From: a virus
Strand: one strand, 5' to 3'
Length of the DNA: 38,109 nucleotides
IMG/VR virus record: IMGVR_UViG_3300006874_000040
Coordinates: 1-38,109 of that record
Below are positions 16,801 to 24,535 of this stretch, piece after piece (within the stretch, counting starts at the first letter, position 1; each line of letters begins with the position of its first letter). Both the position numbers and the translations under genes were made by a program. The notes below the pieces were generated by a model, which had not been told where the DNA came from, searched no databases, and saw only the letters and a list, made by a program, of their open reading frames with translations.

Positions 16801-19412
16801 TTGTCAATCATTAATTTATGAGTTACTTTTTGATAATAACTATAATCTAATTCGACTTCAAAAGTTTGTGAGTCAACTATTTGATGGTTTGTAAAATCTT
16901 TATCTGTTGTTATAAACACGTTTGCAGATGTGTTAGACGTACGTACTGGTCTAAAATCAATAACATCTCTTAACGGTATATCCTCACCCTTTGCTGATCT
17001 ATGAGTGGGTATGATATTATAATTTGGATAGCTATCAGCAACAAAATAACCAAGACCACCACCATGCGAGTAATAATCGAAATCTACTAAAATTTTACCA
17101 GTAGTGTTGGCTTGTCCAGGTTTTAACTTAAGTGAGCCATGATCATAAAATGCATCTCTCTGACCGTTATCAAATAAGAAATTATTAGTAACTAAACTAA
17201 TGTTTGCATCAGCAGTATTAGATGTAACTACAGAGCTGTTACCTTCATAAACTGCATTAATTTTAATAATATCTGAATAACCTAAAGAATACGTTGTGCC
17301 TTGAATCATCGGCTCGTATGTCTTGGTAGTATTATTAGCAAAAGATTTAACTCTTCTAGAATCAGCAGTAACGTCAATTGCAGCAATAATATCACATGTA
17401 CCGTTGAATGAGGCTTCATCCAGATCAATAGTTGCTGATGCAGCTGCACCAGGTGTCGGTGTTGGTGTTGTTACAGATCTAGATCCAGTAGTTAAATCTA
17501 TGTTTTCACCAGTAGACACAGTACCTGCGCCGCCTGAGCGAACAACTACAATAAAGTTTTCATTAGCTAGCGAGCCTGCACCAGATGAAAATCTCTCTGA
17601 TCCACCGTTAGTTTGAATAGTAGCGGACCCGTTAGTGAAAGTTACTGTGGCAAACTTTCTTTTAAACTTATAATCTACATTAGTTATACCAGTTACATGT
17701 GTATGAGGTAATTTAAAATAAGCTGGTTTAAGATTATTTTCTTGTAATTCAGTTGAATGAAATACTATATCGTGAGATGTATTACTTAAAGTAGCATTAT
17801 TATTAACAGTAATTTCGTCAAGATTAATAGCTGTAACTTGAGTGCGTACAGGGAAATGAGTTGAATCAACAATCTCTTGTCCAATCTTTACACCAGTCGG
17901 GTTAGTAATTCGAATAATATTATTACCGCTAGTAGTACGACCAGATTTATTAATAATTAACTTGGATGTGTCATTAACTAGCGCGTAAGCAGAATAACTA
18001 GTTGGTGTACCTGCGATTATACTTTTTGTAGCATCAAAAGTGAAATTGTTTGACGTAACAGAAGTATTATATAAGAATATTTTGTAAATTCTAGAAGCAC
18101 CTGCCCCAGAATAATATTCAATATTTTGAATATATGCTTCACCTATTTTGGTGTCAGGGCTGTTTACTGGAGTAGTATTAGCATGTAATTCAACTTTATC
18201 TGTTATATTAAACAGTCCCGTATTAATAGTATTGGCAAAAATATAATTACCATATAGACCAGTCATTGTCTGTTCGGTTAAAGATACAGTATCTCTCGCT
18301 CGAGGTATTCTAGCGCTCTTAGAAGTGAGAGTTTTTGCCTCGTACCCGTGTACATAAGCTTTACCTTTAGAGACATTAGTTAAGATATAACTAGAATTCG
18401 CACCAGTATTAGCTGTTGTTACATTAAGACCGTCTACTACATAATGTCCGCTTTCGTCAAAAGTCCTTTTAGCAAATACGTCCGCAAGTCTATTATAGTC
18501 TGGGTCAGATACTCTCTTTACTATCTTACCGTTTTGTACTCGAGCAATCTCAAAAAAGTTTGCTGAGTTTGCTGGCGGGGAATCAATTTCAGCAGCATCT
18601 CTTGTAGAAAGAGTTAGCGTTAATTTAAAACGATCTGCGCCAGGGGCCAAGTAGTTATATGCACCTTGAGCAGGATCAGTTAATGTATCGTCGTTATCAG
18701 AATTAACTAAACTTTCTGTTACTGTATAACCTACAGCTTTAATATGATCTGTATTAGCTGCAATTACTACAGTTTGTTTTTCTGTTGATGCAAATATACC
18801 TTTAGTGTAAAATACACCAGCATCGACATGGAAAAGAGATGAACCTATAACAGCTGCTTCAGTATTTGAACCTGCAATAATTTTCGCAGCTCCGACGTTA
18901 GCAGTTAAGTAACCACTAGAGGTTGGTGCTTGTGCACTAAAGTCTATTACTTCGCCGTCAAATGGAACAGTTCCTGTATTAGCGTTAGGAATTATAATGG
19001 ATGAATTAGCTTTTCTCACAAATTGAGCAAAAACAAGATCTTTTTCTGATCCTGTAGCAGCCTGTACAGCTTTTATTCGATAAAGATTTTCACTGTCACG
19101 TCCACGACCATATAAACCATTGAAATCAGTTACATCAATATTAGAGCCAGCATATGTTGGTTCTAATCTAAAACCTAAAACGGAGTCATTAAATATACTA
19201 GCACCGCTAACCTCTGAACCATCTTTAAAAACATGGCTGCCAAAACGAGAAACTTGCTTCTGCAGTATGGTTTGTAGTTGTGTCAGTTCTCGTGCTTGAA
19301 CAGCATAGCCAGGACGGAACAAAACTCTATAAAAGTTTTTGTCCTGGTCGTAATCGTCATAGTACGGATCGACGTTGAAATTAGTCAGCAACGCGTTGTT
19401 GGCATCTGCCAT
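13812..19412 (-). CDS. Giant DUF4815-family baseplate/tail-fibre structural protein
   Basis: At 1866 aa this is the largest gene in the window. The N-terminus matches DUF4815 proteins of marine T4-like phages (NFNVDPYYDDYDQDKNFYRV followed by RPGYAVQARELTQLQTILQ). The middle is repetitive beta structure. Near residue 1320 is a Pro/Gly/Asp linker (DPVVVDPGGGDGGEDG), followed at about 1370-1440 by a DUF4214-like helical segment (VYEFYTQVLNRLPDQAGYEYWVE in part). Next comes a domain starting at about 1450 (CQTFFIDREFFPDGIFVSSV, RVELRPTVNGFPS) seen in other marine phage appendage proteins. It lies directly after gp8, where T4 has gp9-12, so it likely joins baseplate wedges to fibres or forms a long appendage. 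The exact position in the virion is not shown by the sequence. Confidence 0.82.
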   Translation of the reverse strand: MADANNALLTNFNVDPYYDDYDQDKNFYRVLFRPGYAVQARELTQLQTILQKQVSRFGSHVFKDGSEVSGASIFNDSVLGFRLEPTYAGSNIDVTDFNGLYGRGRDSENLYRIKAVQAATGSEKDLVFAQFVRKANSSIIIPNANTGTVPFDGEVIDFSAQAPTSSGYLTANVGAAKIIAGSNTEAAVIGSSLFHVDAGVFYTKGIFASTEKQTVVIAANTDHIKAVGYTVTESLVNSDNDDTLTDPAQGAYNYLAPGADRFKLTLTLSTRDAAEIDSPPANSANFFEIARVQNGKIVKRVSDPDYNRLADVFAKRTFDESGHYVVDGLNVTTANTGANSSYILTNVSKGKAYVHGYEAKTLTSKSARIPRARDTVSLTEQTMTGLYGNYIFANTINTGLFNITDKVELHANTTPVNSPDTKIGEAYIQNIEYYSGAGASRIYKIFLYNTSVTSNNFTFDATKSIIAGTPTSYSAYALVNDTSKLIINKSGRTTSGNNIIRITNPTGVKIGQEIVDSTHFPVRTQVTAINLDEITVNNNATLSNTSHDIVFHSTELQENNLKPAYFKLPHTHVTGITNVDYKFKRKFATVTFTNGSATIQTNGGSERFSSGAGSLANENFIVVVRSGGAGTVSTGENIDLTTGSRSVTTPTPTPGAAASATIDLDEASFNGTCDIIAAIDVTADSRRVKSFANNTTKTYEPMIQGTTYSLGYSDIIKINAVYEGNSSVVTSNTADANISLVTNNFLFDNGQRDAFYDHGSLKLKPGQANTTGKILVDFDYYSHGGGLGYFVADSYPNYNIIPTHRSAKGEDIPLRDVIDFRPVRTSNTSANVFITTDKDFTNHQIVDSQTFEVELDYSYYQKVTHKLMIDKNAKLHLKSGAPKLNNPPIPEDDPAMMTLATYFMNPYTYDQNDLKIVINDNSRYTMKDIGNLEKRIENVEYYTSLNLLESLVNSQQFLDDNGDTRFKSGFIADPFLGHSIGDVFNPDYRIAMDRTFGVIHPPFESDVGPFIITSSTLSSNGDYLYLPYTETSFVRNSVATSDLNINPFQVVSFAGTAKLDPTRDNWADYDNKPTITVNNDGDLDHFINLRNQAGTEYGNWRHAGSQTRLIHGDQYNNTYEEITNYTREITTKSVRTTSRVASDTTRVLNNQFYYNMRSRRVDFELTGMRPNRDIHVFMNNINISTRAAPSSSSAASESEVKNLTVADRRITTDVNGSASGFFYVPNDAATETGAEGYGKGINIPAGTVTVLFTDNFINPRSSSTYAVAEYTSKGSKVTTQRTVVMTKNYELVTNSRSESTSDSRTWTEATGYADPAGDPWDPVVVDPGGGDGGEDGRWFLDTDASRSEAEARVNARLAAAGQDPLSVSEINVAHDQVYEFYTQVLNRLPDQAGYEYWVETWRYKDNEDFWSGPQTEAQLLEHMKFAAYNNNEEFQNFENIGCVLEGSDPLCQTFFIDREFFPDGIFVSSVDLFIKSKDTSGLPLRVELRPTVNGFPSATDRIPGSTITLLPDDINIPSDTTVPVKTNAPFDAPIHLLPGEYGIVLLSDSLEYLTYISTIGEKIIGGTDIVSKQPTLGSLFKSQNARTWTPQQESDICFGLNRCVFSTTESTATLSIDNDQRYKYNASSNTVGKFDLLNIQMPTYAAQQQANTKFEIKTKAEGGAVGTFEPFLPENDIYFSGPKEVTADTDLQVKITFKTRDAAISPYIDLKSSGATLIKNVIAAKPSSGTFVAETEPSGGNADGRYITRKITLEEGFRASALKVFLDQNMPQGAIVELYYKVISDTDDGAFEDRNWVQMTRRQTDTVVSQNKLDFNEYEYYSDNISYDVDGTTFDSFNQFAIKIVMYATSTANAPSAMNFRAIAFA

Positions 19413-19425
19413 GGGTAAACCTCAA

Positions 19426-20955
19426 TTAATATCTAACGACTATTTTAATATCTTCAATCTGATCAGATGATCTACTAGTAACTGATCTGTTCTCTCTATA
19501 TATGATGTCGCCAGAGTATGGTCTTAATTCTCCAGCTTGAATAGAAGAGACTATTGCTGTTGCTGAAGTTGTATTTCCAGTAATAGTTTCTGCTTCGAAT
19601 GTACCAGAAACATCTACAATTTTCAATACACCAGCAGTACCTGCTGCATTAGTATTAGCAAACTCAACTATTCTACCAATAGCACCATTAGCTGTACCGG
19701 TTATTGTTTCGTCTTGGAAAAAAGGACCGCCAGAAATACTAGAAACAGTAAGTTTAGTTGTTTGATCATAAGCAGCTGCATCTGCTGCAACATCATTAGC
19801 GGTTAATGGGTCCTTAAGAATACCAATAATTCTAAAATCGTTGTTTGTCGGGAAGTTGTTACCCTCTGTACCTGACAACCTAACGTTAAGCATAACATTA
19901 TGTCCACCAAGCTCACCTACCGCATCTGAGCCGTGGCCTCCCGGAGGAGAAAGTCTAGGTACAGCTGTAGCACCAACACCGCCTGTACCAGTAATAGTAA
20001 CATTTGCTTTTGAATAACCTGACCCTATATTAATCATGTTAATATGTGAAACAAGACCTCCAGCTGCGTTAGCATAAGCTTTAGCATTTACACCGTCACC
20101 ATTAATAGTTACTACAGGACCAACATGATATGAACTTGTAGAATTAGGCGTGATTGTAAAAGCAGGTGAAAGTGTTAATGTTTTAGAACCACCTACGTAA
20201 GCAGTAACGTTAGCAAGCTGCCCTGCACCCAAACCAGCTGATATGTAAATGGAAGACCCAGTATAAGCTTCATCAACACCGCTAGCACTAGCATCAAGAA
20301 TTACAACACTAGAGTTAGTAATCGCGCTAAATGTGTTAGCTCTATAAGCATACCCTGATCCAGCACCTGTCACGTCTATAATTTCAATTGCATTATTAAC
20401 AGCTGCTTGTTGAACATCCCATTGTGTTGTACCATCATCTGATGTAAGCGTTTTGACTGGTATAAAACTTGAAGTAACAAACTTAAGAGTGTCTGCAGCA
20501 GAAACTGAGTACATAAATTTCCATTTATAACCGTCACCTGTTTGAAACGTGCTTGAAGAAGTCCCTTCAGGCTTAATAGTAGACGCAGCACCGCCATTAT
20601 TAAACATACATTTATAAACGTTGTAGTCAGTAGTTAACACATAAAAAGCATTATCTTGCATTGTAGTAGAAGTATCATCATATTCTGTATAGACGGTACC
20701 AGAAGTCCAGTTATGTCTGTTTATACAGAAAGAAACATCTGACGCTTGTACACGTTTTGCCGCGATCATATTTCTCCACGGCTCATATCTAGACTCTCTA
20801 ATAGTGTCTGTAGGGGTGGGTGTAACATCACCGTCTGGCCACTCATTAACACGAGCAATAAACAGATACATTTTTGTATCAGCAGCTTCGCTAAAAGCTT
20901 CTTGAAATTGCTCAGCATTATGTATTCTAAATCTTCTAGTTACGACGCCTGACAT
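19426..20955 (-). CDS. 8: Baseplate wedge protein gp8
   Basis: Wedge subunit linking gp7 and gp10-type proteins to gp6. The family resemblance lies at both ends: the N-terminal 150 residues with a Tyr-Leu-Phe-Ile-Ala-Arg strand, a Trp-Pro-Asp loop, the VYKCMFNN strand and GDGYKWKFMYSV at 140-151 (T4 GDGYVWEYLFEI), and the C-terminus YSGDIIYRENRSVTSR followed by SDQIEDIKIVVRY (T4 HSGEMIYMENRPPI followed by TEEINILFTF). At 509 aa it is longer than T4 gp8 (334). The extra residues form a Gly/Ser/Ala-rich beta insertion at about 200-400. A GGAG Shine-Dalgarno precedes the ATG and a late promoter octamer lies about 30 bases upstream. Confidence 0.9.
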   Translation of the reverse strand: MSGVVTRRFRIHNAEQFQEAFSEAADTKMYLFIARVNEWPDGDVTPTPTDTIRESRYEPWRNMIAAKRVQASDVSFCINRHNWTSGTVYTEYDDTSTTMQDNAFYVLTTDYNVYKCMFNNGGAASTIKPEGTSSSTFQTGDGYKWKFMYSVSAADTLKFVTSSFIPVKTLTSDDGTTQWDVQQAAVNNAIEIIDVTGAGSGYAYRANTFSAITNSSVVILDASASGVDEAYTGSSIYISAGLGAGQLANVTAYVGGSKTLTLSPAFTITPNSTSSYHVGPVVTINGDGVNAKAYANAAGGLVSHINMINIGSGYSKANVTITGTGGVGATAVPRLSPPGGHGSDAVGELGGHNVMLNVRLSGTEGNNFPTNNDFRIIGILKDPLTANDVAADAAAYDQTTKLTVSSISGGPFFQDETITGTANGAIGRIVEFANTNAAGTAGVLKIVDVSGTFEAETITGNTTSATAIVSSIQAGELRPYSGDIIYRENRSVTSRSSDQIEDIKIVVRY

Positions 20956-20982
20956 CTATTTTCTCCGAATAATATTTTTAGT

Positions 20983-20990
20983 TATTTATC
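20983..20990 (-). promoter_or_regulatory. Late promoter octamer upstream of gp8
   Basis: Minus-strand GATAAATA in the 35-base gap between the gp10-type gene and gp8, 28 bases before the gp8 ATG. It matches the NATAAATA late consensus and is followed by a GGAG ribosome binding site. Confidence 0.6.
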
Positions 20991-22268
20991 TTAGATTGCA
21001 CTAATATCTTTAATTGTTATTACACCATTCATAGCAGCATGGTTTTGACATATATAAGCAAAGTTGCCGGAAATATTATATGGTATTTGCCAATACAATA
21101 TACCTCCGTATTTTCCTTGAGCATTAGTACCAAATGTTGCTTCACCAGATGTTGTAACATGAATAAGATTATTACTGTAATTAGTACCACCTGAATCTTG
21201 TATTAAAAATGGATGAGCACCGGACACTGAGCTTAAATCGAAAGCTAATGTGGTACCACTAATAGCATATAGTGTTGGATTGTTACCAAGCGCTTCTGGG
21301 TAATGACTGTTAAACAAATAACCACTACTACCATTTGCTGTAACTTTTAAAGTAGCAATTGCTGTATAATTATTAGCTTGATGAATTGTTAATGTGTCGT
21401 TAGTGACAATAGTTTTAATTCCATTGTTACCAGACACAGTTAGTGTATCTGTATCAAGATTAGATGTAGTTGTTCCGCTATCACCAATAATAGTAGAATA
21501 AGAATTTGTAGCAACACCATCTAATGTTACTTTAATTTGATCAGAATCAGGTCTTGTAAATACAATAGTATCATTAGCGTTGTAAAAAGCAATACTAGAT
21601 ATACCCACAGCTTGAGTATTTGATACTTGCATTCTGTCTAATATTAGACTATTCTGAGCATTGTTTGATGATAAAGCAACAGCTTTTGTTTCATATAAGA
21701 TACTAGCATTAGCAACTTGCAACCTGTCATTAGTTAAGTTTTTCAAAGCATTGTTTGATGCTAAAACAGTAGCTTTAGTTGGATACGTCGCATCTGTGTA
21801 GTTTCTTATATTAGTATTTGATGCGCCTATCTCTGCATTTATATACAAAATAATATTATCATTAGATGTTTTAGCTACGTCTTTTGTAACATATAAAACA
21901 GCAGCATTAGCAACTTGTATTCTATCATCTACTAACGCATTAACGTTAGCGACTTGCATTCTATCTAAGTCTTGCTGAGCTACAGTAGATAAAATAGAGG
22001 ATGAATTAGCAGATATTAAAGATCTTAAAATTGTATTTGTTGAATACAATTCAGATTGAATACCTCTTACTACAACATTAGTAGTATGATTCGCTTGTAA
22101 AAAAGTATTTGATACTATAGTTGCTGTGTTTAGGGTAATGTTTGTTGTATTACCTAGATAAAGGTAAATTTCTTCAAACATGCCATTAATTTTTTGACCA
22201 CCGGTTCGGATTGTATCACCGGTGCCGTCATCAGCAACTGTACCTACATTAATTACTTGTTTAGTCAT
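20991..22268 (-). CDS. gp10-type baseplate protein with C-terminal cupredoxin-like domain
   Basis: A 425-aa virion protein. Residues 1-40 (INVGTVADDGTGDTIRTGG then KINGMFEEIYLYLG) closely match the N-terminus of T4 baseplate gp10 (INIGNVVDDGTGDYLRKGG then KINENFDELYYELG), which binds gp7/gp8. Residues about 50-225 form a helical rod with a repeated D-R-x-Q-V-A/S-N motif. The rest of T4 gp10 is absent. The last 120 residues form a beta sandwich with a cupredoxin ligand pattern: H352 in SGAHPFLI, then C407, H410 and M413 in YICQNHAAMNG, spaced C-x2-H-x2-M as in amicyanin. Similar domains occur in other marine phage structural proteins. Whether it binds copper is untested. It sits between gp7 and gp8. 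Confidence 0.82.
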   Translation of the reverse strand: MTKQVINVGTVADDGTGDTIRTGGQKINGMFEEIYLYLGNTTNITLNTATIVSNTFLQANHTTNVVVRGIQSELYSTNTILRSLISANSSSILSTVAQQDLDRMQVANVNALVDDRIQVANAAVLYVTKDVAKTSNDNIILYINAEIGASNTNIRNYTDATYPTKATVLASNNALKNLTNDRLQVANASILYETKAVALSSNNAQNSLILDRMQVSNTQAVGISSIAFYNANDTIVFTRPDSDQIKVTLDGVATNSYSTIIGDSGTTTSNLDTDTLTVSGNNGIKTIVTNDTLTIHQANNYTAIATLKVTANGSSGYLFNSHYPEALGNNPTLYAISGTTLAFDLSSVSGAHPFLIQDSGGTNYSNNLIHVTTSGEATFGTNAQGKYGGILYWQIPYNISGNFAYICQNHAAMNGVITIKDISAI

Positions 22269-22279
22269 CTAATTATCCG

Positions 22280-24535
22280 TTATATGTCTTGCTGAACCTC
22301 ATCAAACGTGAGCGCTGTAGTATCAAATTTAGTATTAGCACTGTCAAATGAGTATGTACCAGTAATAGTAATATTTGGCACACCGATTGTTGTGTTAGTT
22401 ATAGATGTATTTATAATAACTTCATATCTCTTAATTGGATTAAAGAAGATATCCGCATCAGTTACTATACCAACATTTGCAGTAGCGATTATAGTATTTG
22501 AGTCAAATGTCTGGCTATCTACATCTAATATACCATAGATGTAAGACGAAGGCCAGGTAGATGAGTCTGGGTCTGGGCGTAACATAAACTGACTGTTCGC
22601 ATACGCTTCAATAGTAAAGATTGTATCTGTACCTTCCAACACTCTAGTTGTTGTAGTGCCGTGTATTGGAAGATCATCGTACGTCTCAATAACTTCAGTG
22701 CCCCAATCATTAATAGTGTTTGCACTAATAAATCTGGTTGATACGGTACCAGTTGCTTGAATATAGCTTTGATGTAGATCTGAGAATTCAGTTGTGTTAA
22801 CTGTTGTAGCGTCGTAGTCAATTTGATATTCAAGAGCTGGATTGCTAACAACTGCTGTTGATGTAATACCGTCAAACGGTATAGCACCAAATTCTACAGT
22901 AAAGTCGCCAAAGTCAAGAGTTGAGACTATTGCAGATGGCGAAGCAGTAGGTAGTAATTCAAAGTCACCAAATGTTGAAAGCTGTATATAAACATTGGAG
23001 TTAATCGGTACATCAGCACCTACAGTCAACCATGTAAATTGATCAACCCAATAAAGAGTATGACCTCCGCCTTGTATAAATCCAGTATTAACATTTGCTA
23101 CTTCTTGAATAGTAACATCTTGAGCAAGTTCTAGATCATTTATATGAACCGGCTCAATAAGCTTGACAAGGTTAACAGTAATTACTTCATCCGAATCAAG
23201 CACAGCAGAAAGCTGAGTTGCAATAAGTTGAATCTCTACCTGGAAGCCAGTACCAGCTTCTGGTATATCAATATCAACAACAGTTGGTAGAGATTCAATT
23301 TCAAGCTCTGGATAATCGCTAATTGCACCCAGCTCTTCGTGTTGAGTATACTGATCTATATCTGCAGAAACAACATTTGGAATAAATGTGTCTGACGGTA
23401 TAATATCATCTAAGCGAAGAATTGTTTCTCGCTTAATAGTAATAGGGGCATCAATGTTAATATTAATTAAAACGTCACCGAACAACTCTGTACCGGCAGG
23501 ATGCACTACGTTTTTAACTATTTCTCTATAAGTATTAAGAACCTGTGATGACCTTAATACATATGAATATTCTTGATAATATCTATTATCTTGAAGCCTG
23601 TTACTCCAAGAAACAAAACCTTTTACATCAGCATATCTACCTGTATATTGAACAGGCACAGTAACAAGCGGGGCCCCGAGAGCATTAGCAGCTGATCTAG
23701 ATAAGTTTTGAATAGTTACTGGATCTGATCTACTAAAACTGCTGCCAACATTAGTAACAGCTAGTTTTACTATTGATCCGCCACTTGTAATACTAATCTT
23801 ACCTCTACCACCAGAGCCTGAATCGCTGGTAATAGCAACAGTATCATTTCTCTGATGACCTGTACCACCGTCTAATATGATGACACTTTGTAAAGCACCG
23901 GCTTTAGACCTGACAACAGCTGTTATATCGCCAGCTGCGTTTTGAACAATTTCACCGTCTAAAAAAGTTCCTGATATATCAGTAACAAAAATCTCGAAAG
24001 AGTAAATACTATCATCAAATATAGCCTGTACTCTTTCTACTCTTGCTGTTGCACCTGATTCTTGTCCAGTAATCTGGCCGCTTAATTGATCTGGAGCTCC
24101 TACGTAAGGACCAGTGATTCGTATAGATGTCTCTTGCACCCAGCGTCCATCAGACGCTCTCAAAAGATCTTGACCTGGCGTGTAAAACTCTACTTCTTCA
24201 TCGTATAAGATTCTGAAAAGCAGCTTGTATGAAGCTTCTGAACCTTTAGATCTGTACAGATCTTTTATTCTTTTATATACAAGATTTTTATTTGCAACTA
24301 TGTTTTCAGGAAATTGAGATAATATTTCATTTTTAAAATAATTTAAAAATTCCTCAGCAGTTTCATCAATATCTTGATTAGTTAAAAGTTGCTTGGACTG
24401 GTTGGTTGCTTGCCCGGTAGTCTCCATCCATTCATAATAAGCTTTTATGAATGCTTGAAACTTGGGACCTTCTTCCGCGAGATATTCGGGAAGTAAATCT
24501 TCTACTAATAAGGAAGTTTTGTTATCTACAGCCAT
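22280..24535 (-). CDS. 7: Baseplate wedge protein gp7 (short form)
   Basis: Wedge protein that ties together gp6, gp8, gp10 and gp53. Recognised by YRSKGSEASYKLLFRILYDE at residues 94-113 (T4 gp7 has YSTKGIEASYKFLFKVLYNE), preceded by LLPEYLAEEGPKFQAFIKAY, and by VKNVVHPAGTELFG near 340 (T4 VIRFVHPVGFGF). These blocks lie in the C-terminal third of the 1032-aa T4 protein, so this 751-aa protein lacks the large N-terminal beta-propeller part and has instead a long, Thr/Asp-rich beta C-terminus. It shares one base with gp6 upstream. Annotation as gp7 is secure for the core. Confidence 0.86.
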   Translation of the reverse strand: MAVDNKTSLLVEDLLPEYLAEEGPKFQAFIKAYYEWMETTGQATNQSKQLLTNQDIDETAEEFLNYFKNEILSQFPENIVANKNLVYKRIKDLYRSKGSEASYKLLFRILYDEEVEFYTPGQDLLRASDGRWVQETSIRITGPYVGAPDQLSGQITGQESGATARVERVQAIFDDSIYSFEIFVTDISGTFLDGEIVQNAAGDITAVVRSKAGALQSVIILDGGTGHQRNDTVAITSDSGSGGRGKISITSGGSIVKLAVTNVGSSFSRSDPVTIQNLSRSAANALGAPLVTVPVQYTGRYADVKGFVSWSNRLQDNRYYQEYSYVLRSSQVLNTYREIVKNVVHPAGTELFGDVLININIDAPITIKRETILRLDDIIPSDTFIPNVVSADIDQYTQHEELGAISDYPELEIESLPTVVDIDIPEAGTGFQVEIQLIATQLSAVLDSDEVITVNLVKLIEPVHINDLELAQDVTIQEVANVNTGFIQGGGHTLYWVDQFTWLTVGADVPINSNVYIQLSTFGDFELLPTASPSAIVSTLDFGDFTVEFGAIPFDGITSTAVVSNPALEYQIDYDATTVNTTEFSDLHQSYIQATGTVSTRFISANTINDWGTEVIETYDDLPIHGTTTTRVLEGTDTIFTIEAYANSQFMLRPDPDSSTWPSSYIYGILDVDSQTFDSNTIIATANVGIVTDADIFFNPIKRYEVIINTSITNTTIGVPNITITGTYSFDSANTKFDTTALTFDEVQQDI

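Noticed and set aside
20991-22268. Assignment of the 425-aa protein as fibritin (wac) because of its helical rod
   Set aside because: The N-terminal 40 residues match T4 gp10, not wac, the C-terminal foldon is absent, and the gene lies between gp7 and gp8.
22308-22890. ORFs on both strands within the 3' part of gp7
   Set aside because: They are shadows of the gp7 C-terminus; composition is low-complexity and there is no start signal.
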